Below are positions 7,719 through 15,002 of a stretch of 15,520 bases of DNA, piece by piece. The notes below the pieces were generated by a model that saw nothing but the letters and a program-made list of their open reading frames with translations, was not told the origin of the DNA and made no database searches. A program made the position numbers and the translations under genes. This DNA comes from DAOUGC01 sp034429695. Its GTDB lineage: Bacteria; Chloroflexota; Anaerolineae; Anaerolineales; Anaerolineaceae. How positions within the stretch are numbered: the stretch's first letter is position 1; every line of letters starts with the position of its first letter. The DNA lies in NCBI GenBank assembly GCA_034429695.1, contig DAOUGC010000029.1, forward strand, positions 1 through 15,520, given 5' to 3'.

Positions 7719-8698
7719 CCAGAAAACAGGTGTTTATCACGCGAAAAATTCATACCAGCGCTCTGAACCGCCTGCAGGATGATTTTGACGTTGAGGTATG
7801 GCAGGAGGAAACCCCACCCCCAAATGAAGTGCTCCTCGATCGCATATCTCATGTGGATGGCATCCTGTCCATGTTGACCGACCCGATCTCGCGTGAAGTG
7901 ATCGCCAATGCCGGTTCCCACTTTCAGGTGATCAGTCAGATGGCAGTTGGCTTTGACAATATAGACATTGATGAAGCCACCCGCCGGCACATACCCGTGG
8001 GCCATACCCCCGGCGTGCTAACCGAAACCTGTGCCGACTTTACCTGGGCTTTACTCATGGCCATCTCCCGCAGAGTCGTCGAAGCGGATCGCCAGGTTCA
8101 TGAAGGCATCTGGAAACCCTGGGGACCTCACATCCTGACGGGTCCTGATATATATGGAGCCACTCTTGGCATCATCGGGTTTGGCCGCATCGGGCAGGCA
8201 GTTGCCCGCCGTGCGCGCGGCTTTAATATGCGCGTTCTCTACAACGACATGAAAACTCATCCTGATCTGGAGGACGAGCTGGGCGTCATCGCAGCTTCGC
8301 TGCCAGACCTGCTCGCTCAATCAGATATCATCTCGCTGCACGTGTATCTTTCCCCCACCACACGCGGCATGTTCAACCGGGATCTTTTTGGCAGGGTCAA
8401 GAAAGGCGCCATCTTTATCAATACGGCCCGTGGCCCCATCGTGGATTCGGATGCGCTGGTTTGGGCTTTGCAGGAAGGGTTGCTATCTGCCGCAGCTCTT
8501 GATGTATTTGATCCAGAACCCATCCCCGCGAAGCATCCACTCCTTTCCATGCCCAATGTGATCATCACCCCACACATTGCTTCAGCGTCCATTCAGACAC
8601 GTGAACGCATGGCTCATATTGCGGTTGATAATCTTCTTGCTGGAATGGAACAAAGACGGCTTACCTATTGTGCCAATCCACAGGTTTATTATCCTTGA
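7715..8698 (+). CDS. NAD-dependent D-2-hydroxyacid dehydrogenase (glyoxylate/hydroxypyruvate reductase-like)
   Basis: This enzyme of the D-isomer 2-hydroxyacid dehydrogenase family reversibly reduces a 2-keto acid, such as glyoxylate or hydroxypyruvate, to the D-hydroxyacid. The 327 residues contain the flavodoxin-like substrate domain (about 1-100 and 290-327) around a Rossmann domain. GFGRIG at 155-160 is the dinucleotide loop. Asp178 at the end of the next strand favours NAD(H) over NADP(H). The catalytic triad is visible: Arg239 in NTARGPIVD, Glu268 in DVFDPEP and His287 in TPHIAS. VGFDNIDI (78-85) and the long HTPGVLTETCADFTWAL segment are typical of the GyaR/GhrB branch rather than phosphoglycerate dehydrogenase, and there is no ACT domain. 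The exact substrate cannot be read from the sequence. The start ATGA overlaps the htpG stop, so the two are translationally coupled. Confidence 0.88.
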   Translation: MTRKQVFITRKIHTSALNRLQDDFDVEVWQEETPPPNEVLLDRISHVDGILSMLTDPISREVIANAGSHFQVISQMAVGFDNIDIDEATRRHIPVGHTPGVLTETCADFTWALLMAISRRVVEADRQVHEGIWKPWGPHILTGPDIYGATLGIIGFGRIGQAVARRARGFNMRVLYNDMKTHPDLEDELGVIAASLPDLLAQSDIISLHVYLSPTTRGMFNRDLFGRVKKGAIFINTARGPIVDSDALVWALQEGLLSAAALDVFDPEPIPAKHPLLSMPNVIITPHIASASIQTRERMAHIAVDNLLAGMEQRRLTYCANPQVYYP

Positions 8699-8733
8699 AA
8701 TGACGAACGTCAAGTGAAATCGGGTACATTTGT

Positions 8734-8759
8734 TTGACATAAAAGGCTTAAAATAAACT
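8734..8759 (+). promoter_or_regulatory. Possible promoter upstream of the acetate-CoA ligase
   Basis: A perfect TTGACA (8734-8739) is followed by the A/T-rich run AAAATAAACT, with TAAACT at 8754-8759 as the best -10 candidate. The 14-bp spacer is shorter than usual, so the -10 assignment is uncertain. The location in the 133-bp gap before a new gene supports a promoter somewhere here. Confidence 0.35.
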
Positions 8760-8783
8760 TAACCTGGTCTGTAATATCCACAC

Positions 8784-8799
8784 AATGCCATATGGCATT
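8784..8799 (+). promoter_or_regulatory. 16-bp perfect palindrome, likely operator of the acetate-CoA ligase gene
   Basis: AATGCCATATGGCATT is a perfect inverted repeat with no spacer, centred about 40 bp before the GTG start and downstream of the TTGACA promoter candidate. TCCA and TGGA flank it almost symmetrically (8777-8780 and 8804-8807). A palindrome without a loop forms a poor RNA hairpin but is a good binding site for a dimeric repressor. The regulator is not in the window. Confidence 0.45.
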
Positions 8800-8831
8800 T
8801 CTTTGGACATCATTTACATTGGAGGGATCTT

Positions 8832-10943
8832 GTGTCGACTGAAAATTTGTTAGGGCTCTTTCAGCCAAAATCCATCGCTGTGGTTGGTGCATCCTCCACA
8901 CCCGGCAAGATTGGCTACACTGTTCTTGAAAATTTGATTAAGGCTGAATTTAAAGGCCCCATTTATCCCATAAACCCTTCTGGTGGTGAGATTCTCGGGC
9001 TCAATGTCTATGCCACTGTTTCAGATGTTCCTGGCCCCATTGACGCCGCCGTGATCACTGTGCCGGCGAAGTTTGTCGCTGGCGTCATGAAGGAATGCGG
9101 TGAAAAAGGCGTCAAGGGCCTCATCGTCATCACCTCTGGTTTTAGCGAGACCGGCCGCAAAGATCTGGAAGCAGAACTGGTCGGAATTGCCCGCGATTAT
9201 CATATGCGCATCCTGGGGCCAAACATCGTCGGTTATCTGTCCAACACCGACAAGTTGAATGCGTCATTTGCGCCATTCCTGCCCCTTCCCGGAAAGGCTT
9301 CACTGGCATCCCAGTCCGGCGCTCTGTTGATTGCAATTGATGCAGCCACCTTCACCCGCAACGTTGGTTTCGACAAGTTGATCTCCCTGGGCAACATGTC
9401 CGATGTTGACTTCGCCGATATCATCGAATGGCTTGACAAAGATCCCTCGACCTCCTGCATCACCCTTTACATTGAAGGTTTCAAGGAAGGCCGTCGCTTC
9501 ATTGAAGTTTCCCGCCGTTGCAGCAAGCCCATTGTTGCCTTGAAGTCGGGTGTTTCCGAGCACGGCGCTGCCGCTGCCGCGTCACACACTGGCTCACTGG
9601 CTGGCGCCGCCAAGGTTTATGGCGCTGCCTTCCAGCAGGCTGGCGTCATTGAAGCTACCGACCTCGATAATTTGTTTGACCGCACCCTGGCGCTCTCACT
9701 CCAGCCGCCCATGACTGGCGAAAATCTGCTGATCATCACCAATGGCGGTGGTGTGGGTGTACTGGCAACTGATGCAGCCGAGAAGAATGGCATCCCCCTA
9801 AAGTTCGCCCCGGCTGATGTTCAGGCTGAAATGAAGAAACACATGCCCGAGTTTGGCTCAGCCAAAAACCCGGTTGACCTGACTGGCATGGCTGGCAACG
9901 ACTGGTATCACGACGCCGTGCGCTACGGCATCCCCAACGAGTGGGTGGATGCCCTGGTGGTACTGTATTGCGAAACCGCCATGACCGACCCCATGGAAAT
10001 CGCCAAGTCCATCAAACAGGCGTTGGATGAATCAGGCGTGAAGAACAAACCGGTCACCGTCTCATTCGTGGGTGGTGAGCGCTCGGCTGCCGCCATGAAT
10101 TGGCTGGTGCAGAACGGCATCCCTGCTTACGGTGCGCCTGATGTGGCAGTCAATGTGATGGCCGCTCTGCGCGATTACGCTCACATGCGCGCCATGGTGG
10201 CTGAAGAAGCACAGCCTTGCGGAACAGATAACCGCGCTGCTGCCCTGGAGATCATCAATAAAGCTCGCACCGAAGGGCGCGACTCCTTGACCGAGATCGA
10301 AGCCAAACAGGTCTTCCAGGTTTATGGCTTGCCCGTTACCAATACCCTGCTGGCCCACACTGAAGACGAAGCTGTTGAACTCGCCCGCCGCGTTGGCTTC
10401 CCAATTGTGATGAAGATCGTCTCCCCGGACATCCTGCACAAATCGGACGCCGGTGGTGTGAAGGTCAACATTAAGGACGAGAACGGAGTCCGCGAAAACT
10501 TCCGCCTGATCATGCAGAACGCCCGCAATTACAAACCCGACGCCAATATTCACGGTATCGCCATTCAGGAAATGGCCCCCTGGGGCACCGAGGTCATCCT
10601 TGGCTCGGTCAATGATGCCACCTTCGGACCCACTGTCATGTTTGGCCTGGGTGGTATTTTCGTGGAAGTCCTCAAGGACGTCACCTTCCGTGTTGCGCCG
10701 GTTGCCAGTGGTCAGGCGCTGCGCATGCTCGGCGAAATCCGTGGCGCGCCCATCCTGCGCGGAGTCCGCGGCGAAGCCCCCCGCGATCGCGAGGCGCTTG
10801 CAGACACCATTTGCCGCTACTCCAGCATGATCGTTGATCTGACCGATGAAATCAGCGAGTCAGACGCCAACCCTGTGCTGGTCTACGAAGAAGGCAAGGG
10901 TATCAAGGTTGTGGATGCCCGTATCATCCTGAAGAAAAAGTAA
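8832..10943 (+). CDS. acd: Acetate-CoA ligase (ADP-forming), fused alpha-beta subunits
   Basis: The enzyme converts acetyl-CoA (or another acyl-CoA) plus ADP and phosphate to the free acid, CoA and ATP, a main energy-conserving step in fermenting anaerobes. The 703-residue chain has the domains in order: CoA-binding Rossmann domain (1-130, starting SIAVVGASSTPGKIG), succinyl-CoA-ligase-like domains (about 150-450), and an ATP-grasp beta part (about 478-703). SHTGSLAG at 251-258 gives His252, the residue phosphorylated during catalysis. HKSDAGGVKVNI and GLGGIFVEVLKDVTFRVAP are ATP-grasp signatures. Both subunits are in one chain, as in many bacteria, whereas some archaea encode them separately. 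It starts with GTG, 5 nt after GGAGGG (8821-8826). Acyl specificity cannot be told from sequence. The gene stands alone between its own promoter/operator region and a terminator. Confidence 0.93.
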   Translation: MSTENLLGLFQPKSIAVVGASSTPGKIGYTVLENLIKAEFKGPIYPINPSGGEILGLNVYATVSDVPGPIDAAVITVPAKFVAGVMKECGEKGVKGLIVITSGFSETGRKDLEAELVGIARDYHMRILGPNIVGYLSNTDKLNASFAPFLPLPGKASLASQSGALLIAIDAATFTRNVGFDKLISLGNMSDVDFADIIEWLDKDPSTSCITLYIEGFKEGRRFIEVSRRCSKPIVALKSGVSEHGAAAAASHTGSLAGAAKVYGAAFQQAGVIEATDLDNLFDRTLALSLQPPMTGENLLIITNGGGVGVLATDAAEKNGIPLKFAPADVQAEMKKHMPEFGSAKNPVDLTGMAGNDWYHDAVRYGIPNEWVDALVVLYCETAMTDPMEIAKSIKQALDESGVKNKPVTVSFVGGERSAAAMNWLVQNGIPAYGAPDVAVNVMAALRDYAHMRAMVAEEAQPCGTDNRAAALEIINKARTEGRDSLTEIEAKQVFQVYGLPVTNTLLAHTEDEAVELARRVGFPIVMKIVSPDILHKSDAGGVKVNIKDENGVRENFRLIMQNARNYKPDANIHGIAIQEMAPWGTEVILGSVNDATFGPTVMFGLGGIFVEVLKDVTFRVAPVASGQALRMLGEIRGAPILRGVRGEAPRDREALADTICRYSSMIVDLTDEISESDANPVLVYEEGKGIKVVDARIILKKK

Positions 10944-10968
10944 ATCCCATTTGGGCTGTCATGAGAAG

Positions 10969-10996
10969 ACGGGTCTGGATCTCCAGACCCGTTTTT
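10969..10996 (+). terminator. Rho-independent terminator after the acetate-CoA ligase gene
   Basis: ACGGGTCTGG (10969-10978) pairs perfectly with CCAGACCCGT (10983-10992) around a 4-nt loop, and the stem runs into TTTTT (10992-10996). It lies 25 nt after the stop codon and ends a single-gene transcript. Confidence 0.93.
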
Positions 10997-11036
10997 ATTA
11001 ATGTATCTGATCTGCAACCTTCATTTACCAGTTTCG

Positions 11037-11046
11037 TATATAAAAT
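11037..11046 (+). promoter_or_regulatory. Possible -10 region for the DUF4342 gene
   Basis: TATATAAAAT lies about 40 nt before the ATG at 11086 and after the preceding terminator. It offers TATAAA or TAAAAT as a -10 box. No -35 box is evident, so the exact position is uncertain. Confidence 0.35.
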
Positions 11047-11085
11047 GAAAAGAATGAATATGAAAGCACTCAAGAAAGGGAAAAC

Positions 11086-11361
11086 ATGGCTGACGAACGG
11101 GTAAGGTATGAAGAATTTAGCGTTGATGGCGACAGGCTGGTGGCAAAGATCAAAGAGATCATCCACGAAGGTAACGTACGCCGTATTACCATCATGAATG
11201 ATAAGGGCGAATCCCTGATCGAGATCCCCCTGACGCTGGGGGTTGTTGGAGCGGTGCTGTTGCCCGTATGGGCTGCAATCGGCGCGCTGGCTGCCCTGGT
11301 CGCAAATTTCACCATCAAGGTTGAGCGCATCGATACGACTCCTCCCAACCCGGGTGTGTAG
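11086..11361 (+). CDS. DUF4342-domain protein, small, with one hydrophobic segment
   Basis: This 91-residue protein matches the DUF4342 pattern: a short N-terminal part (EEFSVDGDRLVAKIKEIIHEGNVRRI), then a strand ending in LIEIPLTLGVVGAVLLP and a hydrophobic stretch (about 47-76), then a short TIKVER tail. Some longer DUF4342 proteins carry a UBA-like domain in front; this one does not. The hydrophobic part could be a membrane hairpin or a buried core. Function is unknown for the family, and I do not infer one. GAAAGGG lies 5 nt before the ATG. The gene is flanked by terminators (10969 and 11382), so it is its own transcription unit. Confidence 0.8.
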   Translation: MADERVRYEEFSVDGDRLVAKIKEIIHEGNVRRITIMNDKGESLIEIPLTLGVVGAVLLPVWAAIGALAALVANFTIKVERIDTTPPNPGV

Positions 11362-11381
11362 CACGGATATGGCAAGTGGAG

Positions 11382-11425
11382 AATACAGATGTCATGCAGA
11401 TCCTGTGCGTCATCTGTATTTTTTT
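11382..11425 (+). terminator. Rho-independent terminator after the DUF4342 gene
   Basis: AATACAGATG (11382-11391) pairs perfectly with CATCTGTATT (11411-11420). The 19-nt apical part can form a further small CAG/CTG stem. The arm is followed by T residues to 11425. It lies 20 nt after the stop codon. Confidence 0.85.
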
Positions 11426-11461
11426 ATCCACCATCCATTTGATATGCATATTCCACAGGTG

Positions 11462-11470
11462 TGATATACT
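11462..11470 (+). promoter_or_regulatory. Extended -10 promoter of the fatty acid hydroxylase-like gene
   Basis: TGATATACT is an extended -10 element (TGn-TATACT, hexamer 11465-11470), 59 nt before the ATG at 11530. TTGATA at 11439-11444 resembles a -35 box, but the 20-bp spacer is long. The element shows that the in-frame GTG at 11461 cannot be the gene start. Confidence 0.5.
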
Positions 11471-11529
11471 CGCAAAAGTCGTTGTTGGATGTCTTATATT
11501 TCATATACCTTATTGATGGAGAGTGGCTT

Positions 11530-12165
11530 ATGCACTGGCCGATTAATCACGATCCCGAACCTGTTCGTCTGTTTAAATCGGATTTCATGGAGTTTTTTAC
11601 GCACATCCATCCGGCCGTGGTGGTCGCCATCTGGCTTCCGGTGACCCTCTTCTTTTTAATCAGGGCCATTGTTATTCACCCTGCCGGCGCCTCCGCCTTT
11701 TACATCCCGGCAGGTTTTTTTGCAGGCTTGTTTCTGTGGACGCTGACTGAATATTTGATGCATCGTTTTGTTTTTCACTATCGTCCCAAAACAGAACGAA
11801 TGGAAAAATTCTTCTTCACCTTCCACGGGGTTCATCACGTTCAGCCACAGTGTAAAACCCGCCTGGTGATGCCGCCTGTGGTCAGCATCCCGCTTGCGCT
11901 GGTTTTCTACGGTCTGTTCATCCTGATTTTTTCTGTCATCCTCCCAGCCAGCCAGTGGATTTCACCGCTTATGTCCGGTTTCATCCTCGGATATCTGATT
12001 TACGATATTGCCCATTATGCCACTCACCACTTCCCCATGCGGGCGGGATACCTGAAGTATCTTAAGCGCTATCACATGCAGCATCACTACAAAACCCCGG
12101 AGCAGCGTTTTGGGGTATCTTCACCCATCTGGGATTTTGTGTTTTCAACCCACCCATCCGATTAA
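11530..12165 (+). CDS. Fatty acid hydroxylase superfamily membrane protein, FA2H/Scs7-like
   Basis: This is a 211-residue integral membrane protein of the di-metal, histidine-rich hydroxylase superfamily. Hydrophobic segments lie at about 29-48, 56-74, 118-139 and 147-161. The metal-binding histidines appear in the expected order: HRFVFH (78-83), HGVHH (99-103), HYATHH (162-167) and HMQHH (182-186). The flanking sequences WTLTEYLMHRFVFH, RLVMPP, LIYDIAHY and the C-terminal FGVSSPIWDFVFSTHP match the catalytic domain of eukaryotic fatty acid 2-hydroxylase (FA2H/Scs7) more closely than sterol desaturases. The N-terminal cytochrome b5 domain of those enzymes is missing, so an external electron donor would be needed. 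The expected reaction is O2-dependent 2-hydroxylation of a lipid acyl chain. ATG 11530 has GGAGAG at 11518-11523. The gene is monocistronic and convergent with the beta-glucosidase gene. Confidence 0.85.
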   Translation: MHWPINHDPEPVRLFKSDFMEFFTHIHPAVVVAIWLPVTLFFLIRAIVIHPAGASAFYIPAGFFAGLFLWTLTEYLMHRFVFHYRPKTERMEKFFFTFHGVHHVQPQCKTRLVMPPVVSIPLALVFYGLFILIFSVILPASQWISPLMSGFILGYLIYDIAHYATHHFPMRAGYLKYLKRYHMQHHYKTPEQRFGVSSPIWDFVFSTHPSD

Positions 12166-12186
12166 TTTCCATGTTCTTGATAAAAC

Positions 12187-12218
12187 AACACAGGGTTGGC
12201 GTTTGCCAACCCTGTGTT
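12187..12218. terminator. Bidirectional hairpin terminator between convergent genes
   Basis: AACACAGGGTTGGC (12187-12200) and GCCAACCCTGTGTT (12205-12218) form a perfect 14-bp stem with a 4-nt loop, between the stop codons at 12165 (plus) and 12233 (minus). On the minus strand the stem is followed by a T-rich stretch (TTGTTTTATC), so it is a proper intrinsic terminator for the beta-glucosidase. On the plus strand the T-run is limited to the TT ending the stem. Confidence 0.88.
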
Positions 12219-12232
12219 CATCTACCATCATC

Positions 12233-14692
12233 TTACTTTATTTCAATCGTTCCCTGCAGGCGAACATCAACTGATGAGCTGCCCACCAGAATATCAAACT
12301 GCCCTGGTTCCACCACCCAGCGCTTCTTGTTGGGATCATAGAAGGCAAAGGATCGGGCATCCAGTCTGAACTCCACCTGTTTGCTCTCCCCAGGCAATAA
12401 ACCAACCTTGGCAAAACCCTTGAGTTCCTTTTCGGGGCGAGCCAGCGAACTCTCCCGGTCGGCCACGTACAGTTGCACCACTTCCTTGCCCTGGCGCGTT
12501 CCACTGTTGCGGATGGTTACCTTTACCACCGCTGCCCCGTCTGCGTCCACCATCTGCGGTATTTCAAGATTGCTGTACTCAAAAGTGGTGTAGGATAAAC
12601 CGTGTCCAAACGGGAAAAGCGGTCGCAACTTGCGCTTCTCGTAATAACGATACCCCACAAAGATACCTTCACCATAGCGCACCTGCTTTCCACCTGGATA
12701 ATCCGTGAAAGCCGGGGTATCCTCCAACCGGACTGGATAAGTGCAGGTCAGCTTGCCAGACGGGTTGACCTGCCCGGACAGCACACGCGCAACAGCGTTT
12801 CCCCCCATCATGCCGGGATAGTATGCCAGCACAACCGCCGCCACTTTATCCAACCACGGCATGGTTACCGGTGAACCGGCGTTTATCACCACCACCGTTT
12901 TGGGGTTGGCTGCAGCCACCGCTTCGATCAATTCGTTCTGGCGGTTGGGTAAATCCATATGCGGGCGATCCTTGCCCTCGGTTTCAAAGATCTCCGTCAA
13001 TCCCACATACACCACCGCCACATCCGCCTGGGCAGCCAGCGATGCTGCCTGTTCGATGCGCTGATCTTCATCGTGCGGCGGGGTCGGCGCTGCACAGGCA
13101 TCCAGCTTCAGGTGACCTTCGGTGCCGTCCTTGATCCCTTCAAGGACGATTGAGTAGCGTTTGCCCTTTTGCAATCGAATGGAGTTCTTGACCGTGGTCT
13201 CTTCACCGGGTTTACCATCAATCGAAGTGGTGTCAATGATCACCTGCCCATCCAATATCAAACGACCCTTCCCGCTGGTTGACACCGAGAAGGTGTACAA
13301 GCTGTCAAACTCAGGGGTAAACACGCCTTTCCAGCGGGCTGAATAGAACGGCAAAATACGATCCGGTACGGGACCGTTCTGCCAGAACCAAAAGTCCATC
13401 TTGCGGTCCAGGCGGTGATAAATGGGCTGGCCAGAGAATGTCGGGTTGTCAAAGAATTCGCCCATCAAACCACCGCCCTGTCCCTCCACTGACAGCACAT
13501 CAGGGCCAAGGACAGGCAGGACTTCAAAATTATCACAACCCTGGGCATAGGCAATTTCCACCTGCTCACCCATCACAGTGTGAAGCCCATCCACAGCATT
13601 CACCATGAATGGAGGTTCAGCAAAGGAACTTCCACCACCGCTAAAGCGCATACCGCGCGCGTTGGGTCCGATCACCGCGATCTGCCTTGGGTTGGCTGCA
13701 GAAAGAGGGAGAATTCCGTCATTTTTTAGCAGTGTAATGGCTTCCTCAGACAGTTCCTGTGCCAGCGCCTGATGTTCAGGTGTATTCATGCTGCCACTCA
13801 GATCTGCTTTGGTATCAGCCCGCCCTGAGGATAAAGCCACGCGTAGCAGACGCCGCACCGCATCATCCACCGCTTCTTCGTCAATCTGCCAGTTACGCAC
13901 AGCATCCACCAACAAATCACCGTAATACCTGGCCGGGCCCGGCATTTCCAGGTCCAACCCACCTACAACAGACTCGGTGATGGTATGGTTGGCGGTCCAG
14001 TCTGACACCACAACACCCTCGAAACCCCATTCGCCCTTCAGAATATCCTTCAGCAAATAGGAGTTTTCACTCGCATACACCCCATTGATCCGATTGTAAG
14101 AACACATCACCGTCCAGGGATTGGCTTCCTTGACGATGGTCTCAAACTGCGAGAGATAAATCTCACGCAAGCTGCGTTCGTCAATTTCTGAACTGCCGCG
14201 GAAGCGTTCAAATTCCTGATTGTTGAGCGCATAATGCTTTAGCGAAGTACCCACGCCCTTGCTCTGCACACCTTTCACATAAGCCACGCCGATTTGTCCG
14301 GCCAGGTAGGGATCTTCTGAATAACTCTCAAAGTTGCGTCCGGCGAGCGGGTGGCGAACAATGTTGACACACGGGCCCAGCAGGATGTCACAATCCATAG
14401 CCAGGGTTTCCTCTGCCAGCGCCTGCCCGACTTTTTCAACCAGGTCCGGGTTCCAGCTTGCTGCCATGGAAACACCGGTGGGAAAAGCCGTGGTCGGCCC
14501 GTATTTGCGCCCGCCTTCTGGATACGGCATGCGCACCCCGTGGGGTCCATCGGTCACGATCAGGGAAGGTACGCCAAACCGTTCGATTGGCATCGTCCGC
14601 CAGGCATCCTTGCCGGACAGCATGGAAACCTTCTCCTGAAGGGATAACTGCGCCAGAATATTGTTGATCCGTTGTTCAAGACTTTCCACCAT
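12233..14692 (-). CDS. GH3 beta-glucosidase with inserted PA14 domain, cytosolic
   Basis: This glycoside hydrolase family 3 enzyme probably releases terminal beta-linked glucose or a similar sugar from oligosaccharides or glycosides. The 819 residues comprise the GH3 N-terminal TIM-barrel domain (about 1-290), a C-terminal alpha/beta domain (about 315-650) split by a PA14 carbohydrate-binding insertion (about 404-535), and a fibronectin III-like domain (about 715-815). TDGPHGVR gives substrate-binding Asp48, KHYALNNQE (152-160) is the conserved Lys-His loop, and VVSDW gives the nucleophile Asp231. ETEGKDR (570-576) places the acid/base at Glu572. The PA14-containing plan resembles yeast KmBglI, where PA14 caps the active site and favours short substrates. 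There is no signal peptide, so it acts inside the cell on imported sugars. GGGAG lies 4 nt before the ATG. No transporter or regulator adjoins it in the window. Confidence 0.94.
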   Translation of the reverse strand: MVESLEQRINNILAQLSLQEKVSMLSGKDAWRTMPIERFGVPSLIVTDGPHGVRMPYPEGGRKYGPTTAFPTGVSMAASWNPDLVEKVGQALAEETLAMDCDILLGPCVNIVRHPLAGRNFESYSEDPYLAGQIGVAYVKGVQSKGVGTSLKHYALNNQEFERFRGSSEIDERSLREIYLSQFETIVKEANPWTVMCSYNRINGVYASENSYLLKDILKGEWGFEGVVVSDWTANHTITESVVGGLDLEMPGPARYYGDLLVDAVRNWQIDEEAVDDAVRRLLRVALSSGRADTKADLSGSMNTPEHQALAQELSEEAITLLKNDGILPLSAANPRQIAVIGPNARGMRFSGGGSSFAEPPFMVNAVDGLHTVMGEQVEIAYAQGCDNFEVLPVLGPDVLSVEGQGGGLMGEFFDNPTFSGQPIYHRLDRKMDFWFWQNGPVPDRILPFYSARWKGVFTPEFDSLYTFSVSTSGKGRLILDGQVIIDTTSIDGKPGEETTVKNSIRLQKGKRYSIVLEGIKDGTEGHLKLDACAAPTPPHDEDQRIEQAASLAAQADVAVVYVGLTEIFETEGKDRPHMDLPNRQNELIEAVAAANPKTVVVINAGSPVTMPWLDKVAAVVLAYYPGMMGGNAVARVLSGQVNPSGKLTCTYPVRLEDTPAFTDYPGGKQVRYGEGIFVGYRYYEKRKLRPLFPFGHGLSYTTFEYSNLEIPQMVDADGAAVVKVTIRNSGTRQGKEVVQLYVADRESSLARPEKELKGFAKVGLLPGESKQVEFRLDARSFAFYDPNKKRWVVEPGQFDILVGSSSVDVRLQGTIEIK

Positions 14693-14870
14693 GGTTCTCC
14701 CTGTATGTTGTTTTGATCCTGTTAAGCCGGGATGGCCGGCGTAATTCCATGCTCTGTGGTGCGATCAGTTTTCATTCCCCGAGCAGGCAACCATTTCCAT
14801 CCATCCGGAGAACGATCTCCTGCTTGGTCATAATGAGCTGCCTTCGGATTTTGCCATTTCTCAATTTGAT

Positions 14871-14901
14871 TTTAGTAAAATTTTTAGGGCAACTTTAGTA
14901 A
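14871..14901 (-). repeat. Two direct copies of TTACTAAA next to the beta-glucosidase promoter
   Basis: TTTAGTAA (plus-strand reading) occurs at 14871-14878 and 14894-14901, 23 bp apart. The second copy overlaps the edge of the minus-strand TATAAT by one base and the first lies downstream of it. This position would suit a repressor binding site, but the motif is short and A/T-rich and may be chance. Confidence 0.3.
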
Positions 14902-14906
14902 TTATA
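14901..14906 (-). promoter_or_regulatory. -10 box candidate of the beta-glucosidase promoter
   Basis: Read on the minus strand this is a perfect TATAAT. TTATCC at 14925-14930 is the nearest, weak, -35 candidate with an 18-bp spacer. The surrounding A/T-rich sequence fits a promoter. It would give an untranslated leader of about 200 nt before ATG 14692. Confidence 0.4.
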
Positions 14907-14982
14907 ACTTCTCTTTTTTGTTTCGGATAATAAATTGAAGCATCAACCTGAATGTCATCCAAACCTCAGGCAATACCGCGCC

Positions 14983-15002
14983 TGATGTACAATTAAGCCA
15001 TG
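14983..15002 (+). promoter_or_regulatory. -10 promoter element with leaderless start for the YbaK-like gene
   Basis: TGATGTACAAT (14983-14993), with TACAAT as the -10 hexamer, is followed by 6 nt and then ATG 15000. This matches the site at 370-389 base for base in the 11-nt element and in spacing. No Shine-Dalgarno sequence precedes the ATG, so the mRNA probably starts at the start codon. Confidence 0.55.

Larger units (their letters stand above)
14693..14999. other. Divergent control region between beta-glucosidase and YbaK-like gene
   Basis: I see no credible gene in these 307 bases. The stretch is A/T-rich from about 14845 to 14945. It holds the minus-strand promoter candidate at 14901, two copies of TTTAGTAA (14871-14878 and 14894-14901), a small inverted repeat GCCGG-GATGG-CCGGC (14726-14740) in the presumed beta-glucosidase leader, and the leaderless promoter at 14983. 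The leader of the beta-glucosidase mRNA would be about 200 nt if that promoter is right. Confidence 0.6.

Noticed and set aside
8694..8714. Hairpin CTTGA...TCAAG with inner TGACG-AA-CGTCA after the hydroxyacid dehydrogenase gene
   Set aside because: The stems are short and compete with each other, and no T-run follows, so I do not call it a terminator.
11461..11529. Extended start (GTG 11461) for the fatty acid hydroxylase-like protein
   Set aside because: The GTG overlaps the TGATATACT promoter element; ATG 11530 has GGAGAG 6 nt upstream and begins where homology begins.
12602..13346. Several plus-strand open frames opposite the beta-glucosidase
   Set aside because: They are antisense to an intact, well-conserved GH3 gene, have odd composition and no recognisable domain.
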